Under the pieces are notes generated by a model. It searched no databases, had not been told where the DNA came from, and saw nothing but the letters and a program-made list of their open reading frames with translations. 64,000 bases of DNA. It comes from Pseudofrankia inefficax (GTDB taxonomy: Bacteria > Actinomycetota > Actinomycetes > Frankiales > Frankiaceae). Each line of letters begins with the position of its first letter. Positions within the stretch are counted from its first letter, which is position 1. The DNA is taken from the NCBI RefSeq assembly GCF_000166135.1, contig NC_014666.1, positions 7,936,001 through 8,000,000 on the forward strand, in the 5' to 3' direction. Made by a program: the position numbers and the translations under genes. Shown in pieces: positions 28,607 through 36,969 of this stretch.

Positions 28607-29482
28607 GTGGGCAAAATCCTGGTCGGGACGGCGTCCTGGACGGACCGGACCCTGATCGACTCCGGCTGGTATCCCCCGGAAGCCAAGACGGCCGAGCAGC
28701 GGCTGCAGTACTACGCCCGCCAGTTCCCCCTCGTCGAGGTCGACGCGACCTACTACGCACCACCGAGCGCGACCGCCGTACGCGCCTGGGTCGCCCGCAG
28801 CCCCGCGCACTTCACCTTCAACATCAAGGCGTTCTCGCTGCTCACCGGGCACCCGACCCGGCCCGCCGCGCTCTATGCCGACCTGCGCGACCGGGTCCCG
28901 TCCGGCCGCAGGAACCTCTACGCCCGCGACCTCGCCGACGACATCGTTGACGAGGTGTGGACCCGGTTCCTCGCGGCGCTGCGCCCACTCGCCGACGCGG
29001 GGAAGCTCGGCGCGATCCTGTTCCAGTTCCCGCAGTGGTTCCCGATCGGCGCCGCGAACAAGAGGTACCTCCTGGAATGCCAGGACCGCTGCGCGCCGCT
29101 ACCCGTCTGCGTCGAGTTCCGCAACCGCACCTGGATGGAAGAACGCAACCAGCACGAGACACTGGATTTCCTCGCGTCCTACGCCCTGCCCTACGTCTGC
29201 GTCGACATGCCCCAGGGATATCCCACCTCCATCCCACCGGTCGTGGCCGCGACCGCCGACCTCGCCGTCGTCCGGTTCCACGGCCACAGCGACAAATGGA
29301 CCAGCAAGGACATCCACGAACGGTTCGGCTACCGCTACAGCGACGACGAGCTACACGCCTGGGCACCCCGGCTCCGTCAGCTCGCCGAGAAGGCCGACAC
29401 CACCCACGTACTCATGAACAACTGCTACACCGACTACGCCCAGACCAACGCCCGTCAGCTCATCGACCTCCTGGCCGACTGA
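28607..29482 (+). CDS. DUF72 (YecE-like) protein, copy 2
   Basis: A 291-aa DUF72 protein: GKILVGTASWTDRTLIDSGW start, VEVDATYYAPPS, AILFQFPQWFPIG, CVEFRNRTWM and the end MNNCYTDYAQTNARQL. It is very similar over its full length to copy 3 (43221-44096, same length). The GTG at 28607 was chosen by that match; ATG 28595 is an alternative. Function unknown. The sequence behind it is IS debris, so it is the last intact gene of this block. Confidence 0.88.
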   Translation: MGKILVGTASWTDRTLIDSGWYPPEAKTAEQRLQYYARQFPLVEVDATYYAPPSATAVRAWVARSPAHFTFNIKAFSLLTGHPTRPAALYADLRDRVPSGRRNLYARDLADDIVDEVWTRFLAALRPLADAGKLGAILFQFPQWFPIGAANKRYLLECQDRCAPLPVCVEFRNRTWMEERNQHETLDFLASYALPYVCVDMPQGYPTSIPPVVAATADLAVVRFHGHSDKWTSKDIHERFGYRYSDDELHAWAPRLRQLAEKADTTHVLMNNCYTDYAQTNARQLIDLLAD

Positions 29483-29575
29483 ACGACCGCGGGCGCCCGA
29501 GTAGACGGGGTGGAACGGTCGCGGCCTGGGCAAGGTCAGGGACGTGCGTCGAGCACGGAGACCGCCGCTGTCCGT

Positions 29576-29957
29576 GCTCAGGGGCCAAGCTCAGCTCGAC
29601 GAGCTATCGACCGCCTGCCCGGAGATGATCGACCTCACCGGCCTGATCCGCGGCTTCGCGGACCTCCTGCACCCCCGCGCCGCAAAAATGCCAAAGCCCT
29701 CACCGAATGATCACCACGGCACGCGAAGCCGACCTGCCTCACCTGCACGCCTTCACCCGCGGCCTGGACTTCGACCGCGCCGCCGTCACCGCCGCCCTCA
29801 CCCTGCCCCACCACAACGGCGGGACCGAAGGCGTCAACACCAAAACCAAACGGATCATGCGCCAGATGCACGGCCGCGCCGGCTTCACCCTCCTACGCCA
29901 CCGCATCCTGCTCAGCTAACCCTCCGTCACCACCGAAAGTGGAACAGAGCCGTTTAC
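29576..29957 (+). pseudogene. ISL3-family transposase, C-terminal remnant with end repeat
   Basis: The plus strand reads ACPEMIDLTGLIRGFADLLH, then after a frameshift near 29705 FTRGLDFDRAAVTAALTLP, and GVNTKTKRIMRQMHGRAGF before the stop at 29919. These are the last 110 residues of an ISL3-type transposase, including the conserved C-terminal end. The following bases up to about 29957 hold a sequence resembling an ISL3 terminal repeat (GGCTCTGTTCCACTTTCGG on the minus strand). The rest of the transposase is missing on this strand. Confidence 0.65.
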
Positions 29958-29989
29958 GGCACAGTCCCTCGAGCGGCGCAGGGGCGCCG

Positions 29990-30900
29990 CCGGCGCCGGG
30001 GACGGCGCGCGGCCGGCGGCGCGCAGCGGGCGTAGGTAGGCCAGGACGACCGCTTGGCTGCCGGTGTAGCCAGCCCCGCGGATCTCGCGGAACAGCAGGC
30101 TGCCGTTGGTGACCCCGGCATCGAATCGCTCATGCAGGTAGGGCTTGTAAGCGTCCAGGACGCCGCGTCGCCCGTCGCGGGCTTTGGCCAGGACGTCCTC
30201 GGCCGAGGCGGCCCGGTCGTAGCGGCGCACGGTCTCCTTCGCCAGCCCGGTCTGGCGTTTGATGGCCTTGATGCCGAGGCCCTGGGCCTTGAGCTCCTGC
30301 ACGACGGCGTGGCGTTCCCGCTGGTGGCGGACCCCTGTCACGGCGCTCGAACTGCTCGGCGCGTACCACCGCCTTCGCCTCGCCCTCGGCCGGCGCCGGC
30401 CGTTCCGGTGGCGGCGCCATCTCGGCGCCGGGTTCACGCAGGTGGGTCCGGTAGCGGGCGACGGTCTTCTCGACGTAGCCGGCCAGGTTGTGCCACAGAT
30501 TCCACCTGTCCGCGATTTGGACGGCGTCGGGGGCGCCGATGCGCGCGCCCTCGGCGTAGGCGCCGCCCCTGTCGCGGCAGAAGGTTTCGGTACCGGGATG
30601 CGCTTCGAGCTAGGCGGCGAACGTCCCGGCCTCCCGGTCGACGAGCAGGTCGATCGGCTGGCCCGTGGCGACATCGACGAGCACTGTGCCGTAGGTGTGA
30701 CCGCGCGGACTTGCCGCAGCGCCGTCGGCAGATGTTGCGGCAGCGCGGCTCGGTCCGGATCGCCTTCGAGCTTTAGCCCTTGTCGGCCAGGACGTGGTCG
30801 GGCTTGGTCCTCCGCTGCCGTTGAGGTCGAACAGGACGGCTCGGACAAGATCGGTCACGGAGCCGGCCCACCCAGTCTTACGCCCCGATACCAAGATCCG
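29990..30900 (-). pseudogene. ISL3-family transposase, broken by stops and frameshifts
   Basis: On the minus strand, fragments in order are GTVLVDVATGQPIDLLVDRE, a [23 protein letters not shown], then in other frames [19 protein letters not shown] (helix-turn-helix), [12 protein letters not shown] and LFREIRGAGYTGS, ending at YLRPLR. This is the core of an ISL3 transposase including its DDE-region start, with at least one stop and two frameshifts. The C-terminal part is missing; that part appears on the opposite strand next door. Confidence 0.65.
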
Positions 30901-31062
30901 TGTGCGCTGGGCTCCGGCGGCGCGCCAAACGTCCGGCGGGCCGACTACCGCCGACCTGTCGATCAGGTGGCGGCTCGGCCGGAAATCTGCACCCAGCGAT
31001 GCATATTCCATGGCCTGGGCAGGGTAGGTACTGGCCGGTAGCCAGTAAGGGGGTTGAGCGGG

Positions 31063-31400
31063 GTGAGAAGCAGGCATGGCAAGGTCGACGACCTCGGCTA
31101 TCCGGCGTTCGGCATGGGTGCGGCCGCTGATCTCCTCGATGTGGAGCCGGCGTTCCTGCGCGCGCTCGGCCACCAGGGTCTCCTCAACTCGCACCGGTCC
31201 CAGGGCGGGCATCGTCGCGACTCGCGCGCCGACCTCGCTCTGGCCGCTCGAGCGCACGAGATCGTCGACGACGGACACACCGTCGCCGCCACGTGCCGTA
31301 TCGCCCTGATCGAACGGAAGTCGCGGCCACCCGCGCCGAGCTCGAGCGAGACCGCGCCCGGCGTAGGGGGCGGCCGTCGGGTTCCGCGCAGGACGGGTGA
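31063..31400 (+). pseudogene. MerR-family regulator with a frameshift
   Basis: From GTG 31063 (AAGGGGG upstream) the frame gives YPAFGMGAAADLLDVEPAF, LRALGHQGLL, SQGGHRRDS and VAATCRIALIE: a MerR helix-turn-helix and wing. After about 31312 the expected coiled-coil continues in another frame as TEVAATRAELERDRARRRG up to a stop at 31400. In the original frame, an unrelated tail runs to 31446. Either a genuine single-base frameshift mutation or a sequencing error. MerR proteins of this type regulate stress genes by distorting promoters. Confidence 0.6.
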
Positions 31401-31545
31401 GCAGAACATGATCGTGCTGGTCGCCTTGCGGAACGAATCGTCGTGATGCCTCGGTGACGGCGCCGCCTTGCCTGGCCGCGCCGGGTGTCTGGATTGCTTG
31501 TTGATGATCGGCAGCTTCAGCTGACAGGCTTGGTGGAGGCGGGCC

Positions 31546-31932
31546 ATGTGGTTGGCGGTGCACGCCGGCCGAATTGGATCGATCGGCGTGGTGTACCTGC
31601 GGGGCGAGCTGGATCTGGCAACCCAGCCGCAGCTGGAACAAGGACTCAGATCGCTCGTCGAGGCGGGTTGCTGGCAGCTCGTTGTGGACTTCGAGGCGAT
31701 CCAATTCGCCGACCTGGGCGGTCTGGGCGTCCTCATTCGGGTGCGCCGCCGGCTGCGAGCGGGCGGCGGTTGGCTACGCCTGGCCGCGCCGCCGCCCGGT
31801 GTCCTGCGGCTTCTCGCCCTGACCGACCTGGATCTCCCGGTCTACCCGGACGTGTACGCGGCGATTACCGATGCCGACCGCATGCCGGTCGTGAGGCCAC
31901 GAGGAGACGGCGACCTCGACCAGACGTGGTAG
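31546..31932 (+). CDS. STAS-domain anti-anti-sigma factor
   Basis: A 128-aa protein with a STAS fold: VVYLRGELDLATQPQLEQ, then LVVDFEAIQFADLGGLGVL. The residue pattern D-x-A-D-L-G-G-L around residue 56 is the site where SpoIIAA/RsbV-like antagonists carry the phosphorylatable Ser or Thr; here no Ser/Thr sits at the usual position (FADLGGLG), so regulation by phosphorylation may be lost or different. GGAGGCGGGCC precedes the ATG. It could work with a SpoIIE phosphatase such as that at 14111. Confidence 0.8.
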   Translation: MWLAVHAGRIGSIGVVYLRGELDLATQPQLEQGLRSLVEAGCWQLVVDFEAIQFADLGGLGVLIRVRRRLRAGGGWLRLAAPPPGVLRLLALTDLDLPVYPDVYAAITDADRMPVVRPRGDGDLDQTW

Positions 31933-31974
31933 CCGGCCAGGGCGCCGCTGGCGCGTCATGGCGCCGCGGCTGGG

Positions 31975-32225
31975 TCAGACGACGCGTAGCAAGGAGCGGC
32001 CGGTGCGCCAGGCGTCGTGGATGGCGGACGAGCATCGGTCCTCGACGGCCATGACGGAGCGTGCGCCGAACAGGATGTCGCCAGCGAGCGGCTGGCTCGG
32101 CCCGGGCCAGGCCGCCGGCGCGTTGTTCGGCGGCGACGGCCTGGTGGCGGGCGTCGGCGACGACGTGGACGTCGAAGAACTGGCGGACTTCGGAGCCGAG
32201 GACCCGTCTGGCCTGGTCGGGGAGG
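31975..32225 (-). pseudogene. Decayed C-terminal copy of the iron-containing redox enzyme
   Basis: Minus-strand translation gives RQFFDVHVVADARHQAVAAE and, in a shifted frame, DILFGARSVMAVEDRCSSAI and WRTGRS up to the stop at 31975. This matches the last 85 residues of the intact enzyme at 17766-18836 (FFEVHVVADAHHQHVAAE; DILFGARAIMAVEGRCSTAI). A frameshift lies near 32095 and the N-terminal three quarters are gone. A remnant. Confidence 0.75.
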
Positions 32226-32267
32226 CCGGTCTGGCCCCCGGTAATGGTGGCCCGGGGGCCAGACCGG
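32226..32267. terminator. Perfect 16-bp stem-loop
   Basis: CCGGTCTGGCCCCCGG (32226-32241) is exactly complementary to 32252-32267 with a 10-base loop. It sits at the ragged end of the redox-enzyme remnant and 17 bases beyond the end of the gene at 32284, in the right place to terminate the hsp20 transcript. No T-run. Confidence 0.65.
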
Positions 32268-32283
32268 CGCGCGAATCGACGTG

Positions 32284-32643
32284 TTAGGGGATATTCCTCC
32301 CGGGTCGTGGGTGGCTGCTGTGCCTCCTTTCGCTATGCCGCCGCGTCGATGTCGAGGTCGGTCTGATGGGCGGCGCCCGCTGCCCGGGTCGGCGTTGGGG
32401 GCGGCGGGCGACCGGCGGTCCGGATGGCTGAGGGTGGGGACAGCCCGCGCCCGGTGGTGGTCCGGGCGACGGTGGCCGCGGAGCAGCTGGCTGCCTGGGC
32501 CTGCCTGTCGGGACGTCGCTGTCCCAGCTGGCCGAGATGATCGCGTCGAACTCGGCCTGGAGCAGGTCGGGGTCGGCGCAGATCAGGTCGGCCAGCTGCG
32601 CCTCGACCGGACGGACCGGCGCCGCCCCCTGGAGGGTCGTCAT
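32284..32643 (-). CDS. Hypothetical protein downstream of hsp20
   Basis: A 119-aa frame. The first 45 residues are convincing: VEAQLADLICADPDLLQAEF followed by DAIISASW, a motif I associate with short actinobacterial hypothetical proteins. The rest is Pro/Arg-rich and may be partly out of frame. It starts 15 bases after hsp20 and ends before the 32226 hairpin, consistent with a two-gene transcript. No clear ribosome-binding site. Function unknown. Confidence 0.45.
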   Translation of the reverse strand: MTTLQGAAPVRPVEAQLADLICADPDLLQAEFDAIISASWDSDVPTGRPRQPAAPRPPSPGPPPGAGCPHPQPSGPPVARRPQRRPGQRAPPIRPTSTSTRRHSERRHSSHPRPGRNIP

Positions 32644-32658
32644 CGGTCCCGCCCCGGG

Positions 32659-33090
32659 TCAGGCGTTGATGGCCTGGCGGTCGTCGCTGGACGTCTCGAT
32701 CGCGATCTTCCTCGGCTTGGCCTTCTCAGCGACCGGGATACGCAGGGTCAGCACGCCGGCGTGGTAGCTCGCGGTGATCTTCTCGGTGTCCAGGTTGTCA
32801 CCCAGGATCAACTGGCGGCTGAACACACCGCGGGGCCGCTCGGCGACCAGGACCTCGCCATTCCCCTTCAGCGCCGGGCGTTCGGCCCGCACGGTCAGCA
32901 CGTTGCGTTCGACGTCCAGATCCACGGTGGCGGGGTCCACGCCGGGCAGATCGAACTCCGCCACGAACTCCTCGCCCTCGCGCCACGCGTCGATCGGCAT
33001 CCCGCTCGGCCGGGCCACCGTGCCCAGGGTGCCGAACACCTGCTGGCTCAGCCGGTCCAGCTCCCGGAACGGGTCGGTGCGCACCAACAT
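32659..33090 (-). CDS. Hsp20/alpha-crystallin family small heat shock protein
   Basis: A 143-aa protein with start [20 protein letters not shown], an alpha-crystallin domain ([38 protein letters not shown]) and the [11 protein letters not shown] strand before a short C-terminal extension. It holds unfolding proteins in oligomers under heat or oxidative stress. Divergent from the HspR-like regulator at 33243, with a palindrome at 33133-33165 between them, so repression by HspR is likely. Confidence 0.92.
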   Translation of the reverse strand: MLVRTDPFRELDRLSQQVFGTLGTVARPSGMPIDAWREGEEFVAEFDLPGVDPATVDLDVERNVLTVRAERPALKGNGEVLVAERPRGVFSRQLILGDNLDTEKITASYHAGVLTLRIPVAEKAKPRKIAIETSSDDRQAINA

Positions 33091-33132
33091 CGGAACTCCA
33101 CCTCCACGATCACGATCTACAGATCAGAGCGT

Positions 33133-33165
33133 TAGGTCATCCACTTATCTGTGGTGGCTGACCTA
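33133..33165. promoter_or_regulatory. Operator-like palindrome between hsp20 and hspR-like gene
   Basis: TAGGTCATCCAC (33133-33144) pairs with GTGGCTGACCTA (33154-33165), 11 of 12 bases, spacer 9. An AT-rich TTTTTATATA stretch follows, which could hold the regulator's promoter. It differs from the classical HAIR box, so binding by the MerR protein is inferred from position. Confidence 0.55.
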
Positions 33166-33242
33166 GATTTTTATATAGCACCGGTGGCAGACTGAGGCAA
33201 GCCCCGGGTCGGACGTCCGGGTGGAATCCCCGGAGGTGCCCC

Positions 33243-33581
33243 GTGAGACCGTCCGACGTCGACCCGGCCCAAGGGGTGTTCGGGATCTCGGTGGCCGCCG
33301 ATCTGGTCGGCATGGACCCCCAAAGCCTGCGACTGTACGAACGACGCGGGCTGCTGGAGCCGGCCCGCACCGACGGCGGGACCCGCCGCTACAGCAGCGA
33401 CGACCTCGCCCGGCTACAACGGATCGGGTACCTGCTCGCGGCTGGCCTGAACCTCGCCGGGATCGCCAAGGTCCTCGAGCTGGAGACCGAGAACGCACGG
33501 CTACGCGCCGCACTCGAACTGACGCATGACGCGGACATGGCGCGGACGTCTCCCCTAACCCGCCCTCGAAGCGTGGACTGA
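33243..33581 (+). CDS. HspR-like MerR-family heat shock repressor
   Basis: A 112-aa MerR protein: GVFGISVAADLVGMDPQSLR helix-turn-helix, LYERRGLLEPART, GGTRRYSSDDLARLQRI and a dimerisation coiled coil LELETENARLRAALEL. The layout is that of HspR, the repressor of dnaK and hsp20 operons. GTG start with GGAGGTGCCCC upstream. Divergent from hsp20, which it presumably controls through the palindrome at 33133-33165 together with itself. Confidence 0.88.
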   Translation: MRPSDVDPAQGVFGISVAADLVGMDPQSLRLYERRGLLEPARTDGGTRRYSSDDLARLQRIGYLLAAGLNLAGIAKVLELETENARLRAALELTHDADMARTSPLTRPRSVD

Positions 33582-34449
33582 CGCGGAAGGAGGATCGCGC
33601 CCCCGCCGATCGGTCTTCCCGTGTCGCTCGCCCAAACCAGCGTGGTGACCATACTGAGTTGCGACTACGGCGGCCATTGACCATCTACTGGCCAGTCGTG
33701 ACCGTGGCTGGCCGTCTATCGGCGATCCCACAGGGGCCCCCTCGACACCCGGGTAAGATCATCATCCCGTCACGGTGACGATATTCTCGCTGCTCCCGGG
33801 GGTTCTCCTGGGGTTACCAGGGCACGAGGGTGTGCCGTCCCAGGAGAAGAAGCCGCCCGTGGGTCCGTCGTCTGGTAGCAGGGCGAGGCGGTAGCTCCCG
33901 TCGCGCCCTCCGCCGGACCAACGGATCTTGACCCCGGCCTGAGTGCCACCGGCCCACCGGCCTTGCGTAAGTCCGGAGCCCGTAGGCGTCGGGCCGCAGC
34001 CCGCGTTCGCCGAGTGGTTCTCGATCCCATCTACCGCTATTAGATCAGGACCGCCGGTATCTGTCCGCCCACCGCGACCAGGCATCGGCCCGATGTGCAG
34101 CCGAGATCGCTAGGGACGTCATGCTCAGCCGGACGGCGGCGGCTGTTCCGCCGCGGTGTGCGTGCCGGTCACCGATCGCGACGATTCCCCGCCCCGCTCT
34201 CGTCAGCGACACCGTGTGCGCACGATGAGGGGACCTGGGGCACCACTCCAAGCAGAAGCAGCAGCCGCTCGACCAGATCATCCGGTTCAAGCGTGCATTC
34301 CCGACTCGTTCCGGTTGCCATACCGCATCCCGCTTCACTGATTCCGTCGCGATTCTGTGCCATTTCTGCCAATCCTTTGTGGTTTGCGAGGTGCCGCTGC
34401 CAGCGGGCCGGCCCAAAACTTATTCTGGCGTCCGTAGGGGCCGCCGACT
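33582..34449. other. Gene-poor stretch before the gas vesicle operon
   Basis: Minus strand at about 33925-34015 gives LRPDAYGLRTY and, after a frameshift, GTQAGVKIRW. Both match the LLM oxidoreductase at 27502 (RPDAEGLRTY, RTQAGVKICW), so this is a decayed copy. A 64-codon minus-strand frame at 34169-34363 (LEPDDLVERLLLLLGVVPQV) is possible but unproven. Nothing else is supported. Confidence 0.5.
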
Positions 34450-34472
34450 GGATCTCCGACGATCGGAGATCC
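34450..34472. promoter_or_regulatory. 23-bp perfect palindrome upstream of the gas vesicle operon
   Basis: GGATCTCCGA, spacer CGA, TCGGAGATCC: perfect 10-bp arms. It ends 13 bases before a stress-type promoter (34486-34510) and about 110 bases before gvpO. Position and symmetry suggest a binding site for a dimeric activator or repressor of the gas vesicle operon. Confidence 0.65.
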
Positions 34473-34485
34473 ATTCCGGTTCAGG

Positions 34486-34510
34486 GTTTCCGGAGCGTCT
34501 GAACGGGGAC
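34486..34510 (+). promoter_or_regulatory. Stress-type promoter of the gas vesicle operon
   Basis: GTTT (34486-34489), 15 bases, GGGGAC (34505-34510). It fits the same pattern as the other stress promoters in this window and lies about 70 bases upstream of the first gvp start codon. Confidence 0.5.
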
Positions 34511-34580
34511 GCAGATCGGGCGGTCGTTATCTGCCGCCGTATCCGCCCCTGACCCCGATCCCAGCAGGCGAAGTGATCGC

Positions 34581-34907
34581 GTGACAGCTCCCCGACGCGA
34601 CGAGCGGTCCGATCTGGGCCGACGACCCGGCCACGCGGCCCGCGGCGGTGGCGGCACGATGATCGGTGTCGTCCACTCCGCGCTCGCGCAGTTCGCCGAG
34701 CTCACCGGGCAGGAGCCGGAGCGCGTGAGCGGTATGCGGGCGGCCGAGGACGGCTGGTCCCTGCTCGCCGACGTCGTCGAGCTCGAACGGATTCCCAGCA
34801 CGACGAGTGTGCTCGCGACCTACCGGGTGGACGTCGACGAGGACGGCAACCTGCGTGGGTACGAGCGGTTGCGCCGCTTTGTCCGCGGCGCCGTCGACCC
34901 GACTTAG
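34581..34907 (+). CDS. gvpO: Gas vesicle protein GvpO
   Basis: A 108-aa protein. After a 25-residue basic start, the GvpO core follows: ALAQFAELTGQEPERVSGMR, GWSLLADVVELERIPSTTSV, LATYRVDVDEDGNLRGYER. GvpO is a non-structural factor for vesicle formation and in haloarchaea influences gvp expression. GTG start. First gene of a plus-strand operon that continues to 40556; as in Streptomyces, gvpO comes first. A gap of 79 bases follows, holding a GGAGG but no recognisable start. Confidence 0.9.
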   Translation: MTAPRRDERSDLGRRPGHAARGGGGTMIGVVHSALAQFAELTGQEPERVSGMRAAEDGWSLLADVVELERIPSTTSVLATYRVDVDEDGNLRGYERLRRFVRGAVDPT

Positions 34908-34986
34908 GAGGACTTCACCTGGACTTCGCGTTCCCCGTTCCCGGCTCCTCGGCGAGCGGCCTTCCGAGTAGTTTCCCGGCGGCGTG

Positions 34987-35484
34987 ATGACCGAACCTGT
35001 GCTGACCTCGCACCGGCCCGTCCGGCAGTGGACCGGACCGCGCAGCGACACTCTCGCCGATGTGCTGGAGCGTGTGCTCGACAAGGGCGTGGTGATTGTC
35101 GGCGATGTGGTCGTCAGCGTGTTGGACGTTGAGCTGCTCACTCTCAGGCTCCGGTTGTTCATCGCGTCCGCTGACACCGCCCGGGAGATGGGCCTCGACT
35201 GGTGGCTGAATGATCCCTTCTTCTCTTCCAAGGCTCCCGCGCGCAGGTCCGAGCAGGGAGCGGATGACCTGGCCGAGGAGAACCGTCAACTGCGCGAGCG
35301 CCTCGACAAGCTGGAACGCGCGTTGGGCCACCACGAACGGCCCGCCGCCCTGGCGGGAGCGCGGAACGAGCGGGACGTGTTGGAGGGCCAGGTCTTGGGC
35401 GAGGCCGAGCCGGCCCGCCGGGCCAGCGTGGGCGGTGACCAGACCGGGGCGCCCGAAGACCGGACTGAATCGAGGAGACCGTGA
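34987..35484 (+). CDS. gvpJ: Gas vesicle protein, GvpJ-like
   Basis: A 165-aa member of the GvpA/J family. Residues about 22-66 hold the core LADVLERVLDKGVVIVGDVV, VLDVELLTLRLRLFIASADT, then GLDWWLNDPFFSS, the extension that marks the minor GvpJ-type proteins. A polar helical tail (about 100 residues) follows with AEENRQLRERLDKLERAL, a coiled coil. GvpJ proteins are minor components that help nucleate or shape the vesicle. ATG 34987 is chosen; GTG 34984 directly before is possible. Its stop overlaps the next start (TGATG). Confidence 0.85.
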   Translation: MTEPVLTSHRPVRQWTGPRSDTLADVLERVLDKGVVIVGDVVVSVLDVELLTLRLRLFIASADTAREMGLDWWLNDPFFSSKAPARRSEQGADDLAEENRQLRERLDKLERALGHHERPAALAGARNERDVLEGQVLGEAEPARRASVGGDQTGAPEDRTESRRP

Positions 35485-36593
35485 TGGGGCCGGTGGGGCC
35501 GGTGGTCGGCGGTGCTCGCGCGCTCGCGGCAAGGCTCGCTCCTGACGTTCTCGACGAGGCCGTGGCGGACGCACGGGTGCAGGCCCGCGTGCGGCTGGTC
35601 GCGGCGCTGGCGGATGAGATCGTCGCCGCGGCGCTCGCCACTGACACCGCGCCAGACCTCGCCCGCCGCCCGCCGCGGGACCAGGCGCCCACCGAGACGC
35701 TCCCCAGCCGTCCGACAAGCGGACGGCCCGCGCCGGCCGAGCCAGTCGCGGAATCGATGGCTACGCCGACTGCCGAGCCGCAGGTCGACGCGACGCCCGC
35801 CCGTACCGGGCTGTACGCCTACGGGATCACCGACGCCGCGGCCACCACCGGCGACATCATCGGGCTCGACGACCAGACCCCGGTGGAGACGGTGCGGGTC
35901 GGCCCGGCCGCGCTGGTCACCTCGACGATCGACCTGGACCTGCTCGCGGGCCTGGAGCAGGAGGTCTCGGAGGCGGGGCAGCTCTCCGAGTCTGGTCGCC
36001 TCGCCGACCTCGCCGGCCGCCACGACCGGGTCATGCGCATGCTCCTCGACCGAGGGCCCGTGCTGCCGCTGCGGTTCGGCACTGTCCTGCCGGACCGGTC
36101 GCGGGCCGAGCGGCTGCTGCGGGCGTCGGCCGATGAGCTGGCCGTCGAGCTGGACCATGTCCGCGACCATCACGAGTGGGGCCTGCGAGTCACGCCTCCA
36201 GACGAAGGCGTCGCCCGCGAACAGGCCGACGACACGCCGGAAGCGAGTCCACCCACGGAGGGGAGCGCTGCCGGAACCGCCTACCTGTCCGCCCGGCGCG
36301 ACGAACTGCGCGTCGCCGCGCTGCGAGAGGAACGTCTGACTGGTCTGACCCGGCGCGTCCACGGTGAGCTCGCCGCTCTCGCGTCGGATGTGGCGATGCG
36401 GTCTGGCCGTCCGGGTGCTGGCCGGCTCAACGCGGCTTACCTGGTGGCCAGCGCCGCGGAGGACGTCTTCCTCGACGCGGCCGACACCGCGACGCAGGAG
36501 CTGGTGGACGCGGGGTGCGAAGCCCGCTTCACCGGCCCCTGGCCGCCCTACTCGTTCGTCCGGCTGACCCTCGGGGAGGCCTCTCATGACTGA
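35484..36593 (+). CDS. gvpL: Gas vesicle protein GvpL/GvpF family with N-terminal extension
   Basis: A 369-aa protein. The GvpF/L domain spans about 107-369: GLYAYGITDA start, VLPLRFGTVLPD (a family hallmark), a central helical region, AGRLNAAYLVASAAEDVF and the ending TGPWPPYSFV. The first 100 residues are extra: an Ala-rich helical part (DEAVADARVQARVRLVAALA) and a Pro-rich linker, as if a small helical gene was fused on. GvpL/F proteins bind GvpA and help assembly. Start overlaps the gvpJ stop by one base; the next gene starts inside its last codons, so translation is coupled. Confidence 0.88.
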   Translation: MGPVGPVVGGARALAARLAPDVLDEAVADARVQARVRLVAALADEIVAAALATDTAPDLARRPPRDQAPTETLPSRPTSGRPAPAEPVAESMATPTAEPQVDATPARTGLYAYGITDAAATTGDIIGLDDQTPVETVRVGPAALVTSTIDLDLLAGLEQEVSEAGQLSESGRLADLAGRHDRVMRMLLDRGPVLPLRFGTVLPDRSRAERLLRASADELAVELDHVRDHHEWGLRVTPPDEGVAREQADDTPEASPPTEGSAAGTAYLSARRDELRVAALREERLTGLTRRVHGELAALASDVAMRSGRPGAGRLNAAYLVASAAEDVFLDAADTATQELVDAGCEARFTGPWPPYSFVRLTLGEASHD

Positions 36594-36969
36594 GCTGGCC
36601 CGCCAGGTCGCGTCGACGGCGGGAGCGACGAATGCTGGGCGCCCCGGTCGCCGTGCGTCGCTTGGCTCCGGGCGCGGGCTGTCCGATCTCCTGGACAGGC
36701 TCGTGGACAGCGGCGCTGTGGTCACTGGCGACGTGATCATCGGCCTGGCCGGCGTCGACCTGATCCGGCTCGACCTGCGGCTGCTCCTGATCGGCGCGCA
36801 GAGCGCGATCGAGGCCGGCGCAGGGGCCGAGCTCCGACCCGGACCGGCGCCGCCAGGCCGGCCGCGGCCGGACCACGCGGGTGAGGTGGTCGAGGGGGCG
36901 GTCGTCCGTCCTGCCGGGGCGGACCGCCGCCAGACCGGTCCGGCGGCCGGCGGGAGGGCCGAGCCGTGA
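36586..36969 (+). CDS. gvpS: Gas vesicle protein, GvpS/GvpJ-like minor structural protein
   Basis: A 127-aa GvpA-family protein. The core is [20 protein letters not shown] followed by [20 protein letters not shown] (about 31-75). The less hydrophobic [11 protein letters not shown] variant is that of GvpS/M-type minor proteins rather than the main shell protein. A Pro/Gly/Ala-rich tail follows. ATG overlaps the gvpL stop by eight bases; its own stop overlaps the gvpK GTG. Confidence 0.82.
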   Translation: MTELARQVASTAGATNAGRPGRRASLGSGRGLSDLLDRLVDSGAVVTGDVIIGLAGVDLIRLDLRLLLIGAQSAIEAGAGAELRPGPAPPGRPRPDHAGEVVEGAVVRPAGADRRQTGPAAGGRAEP

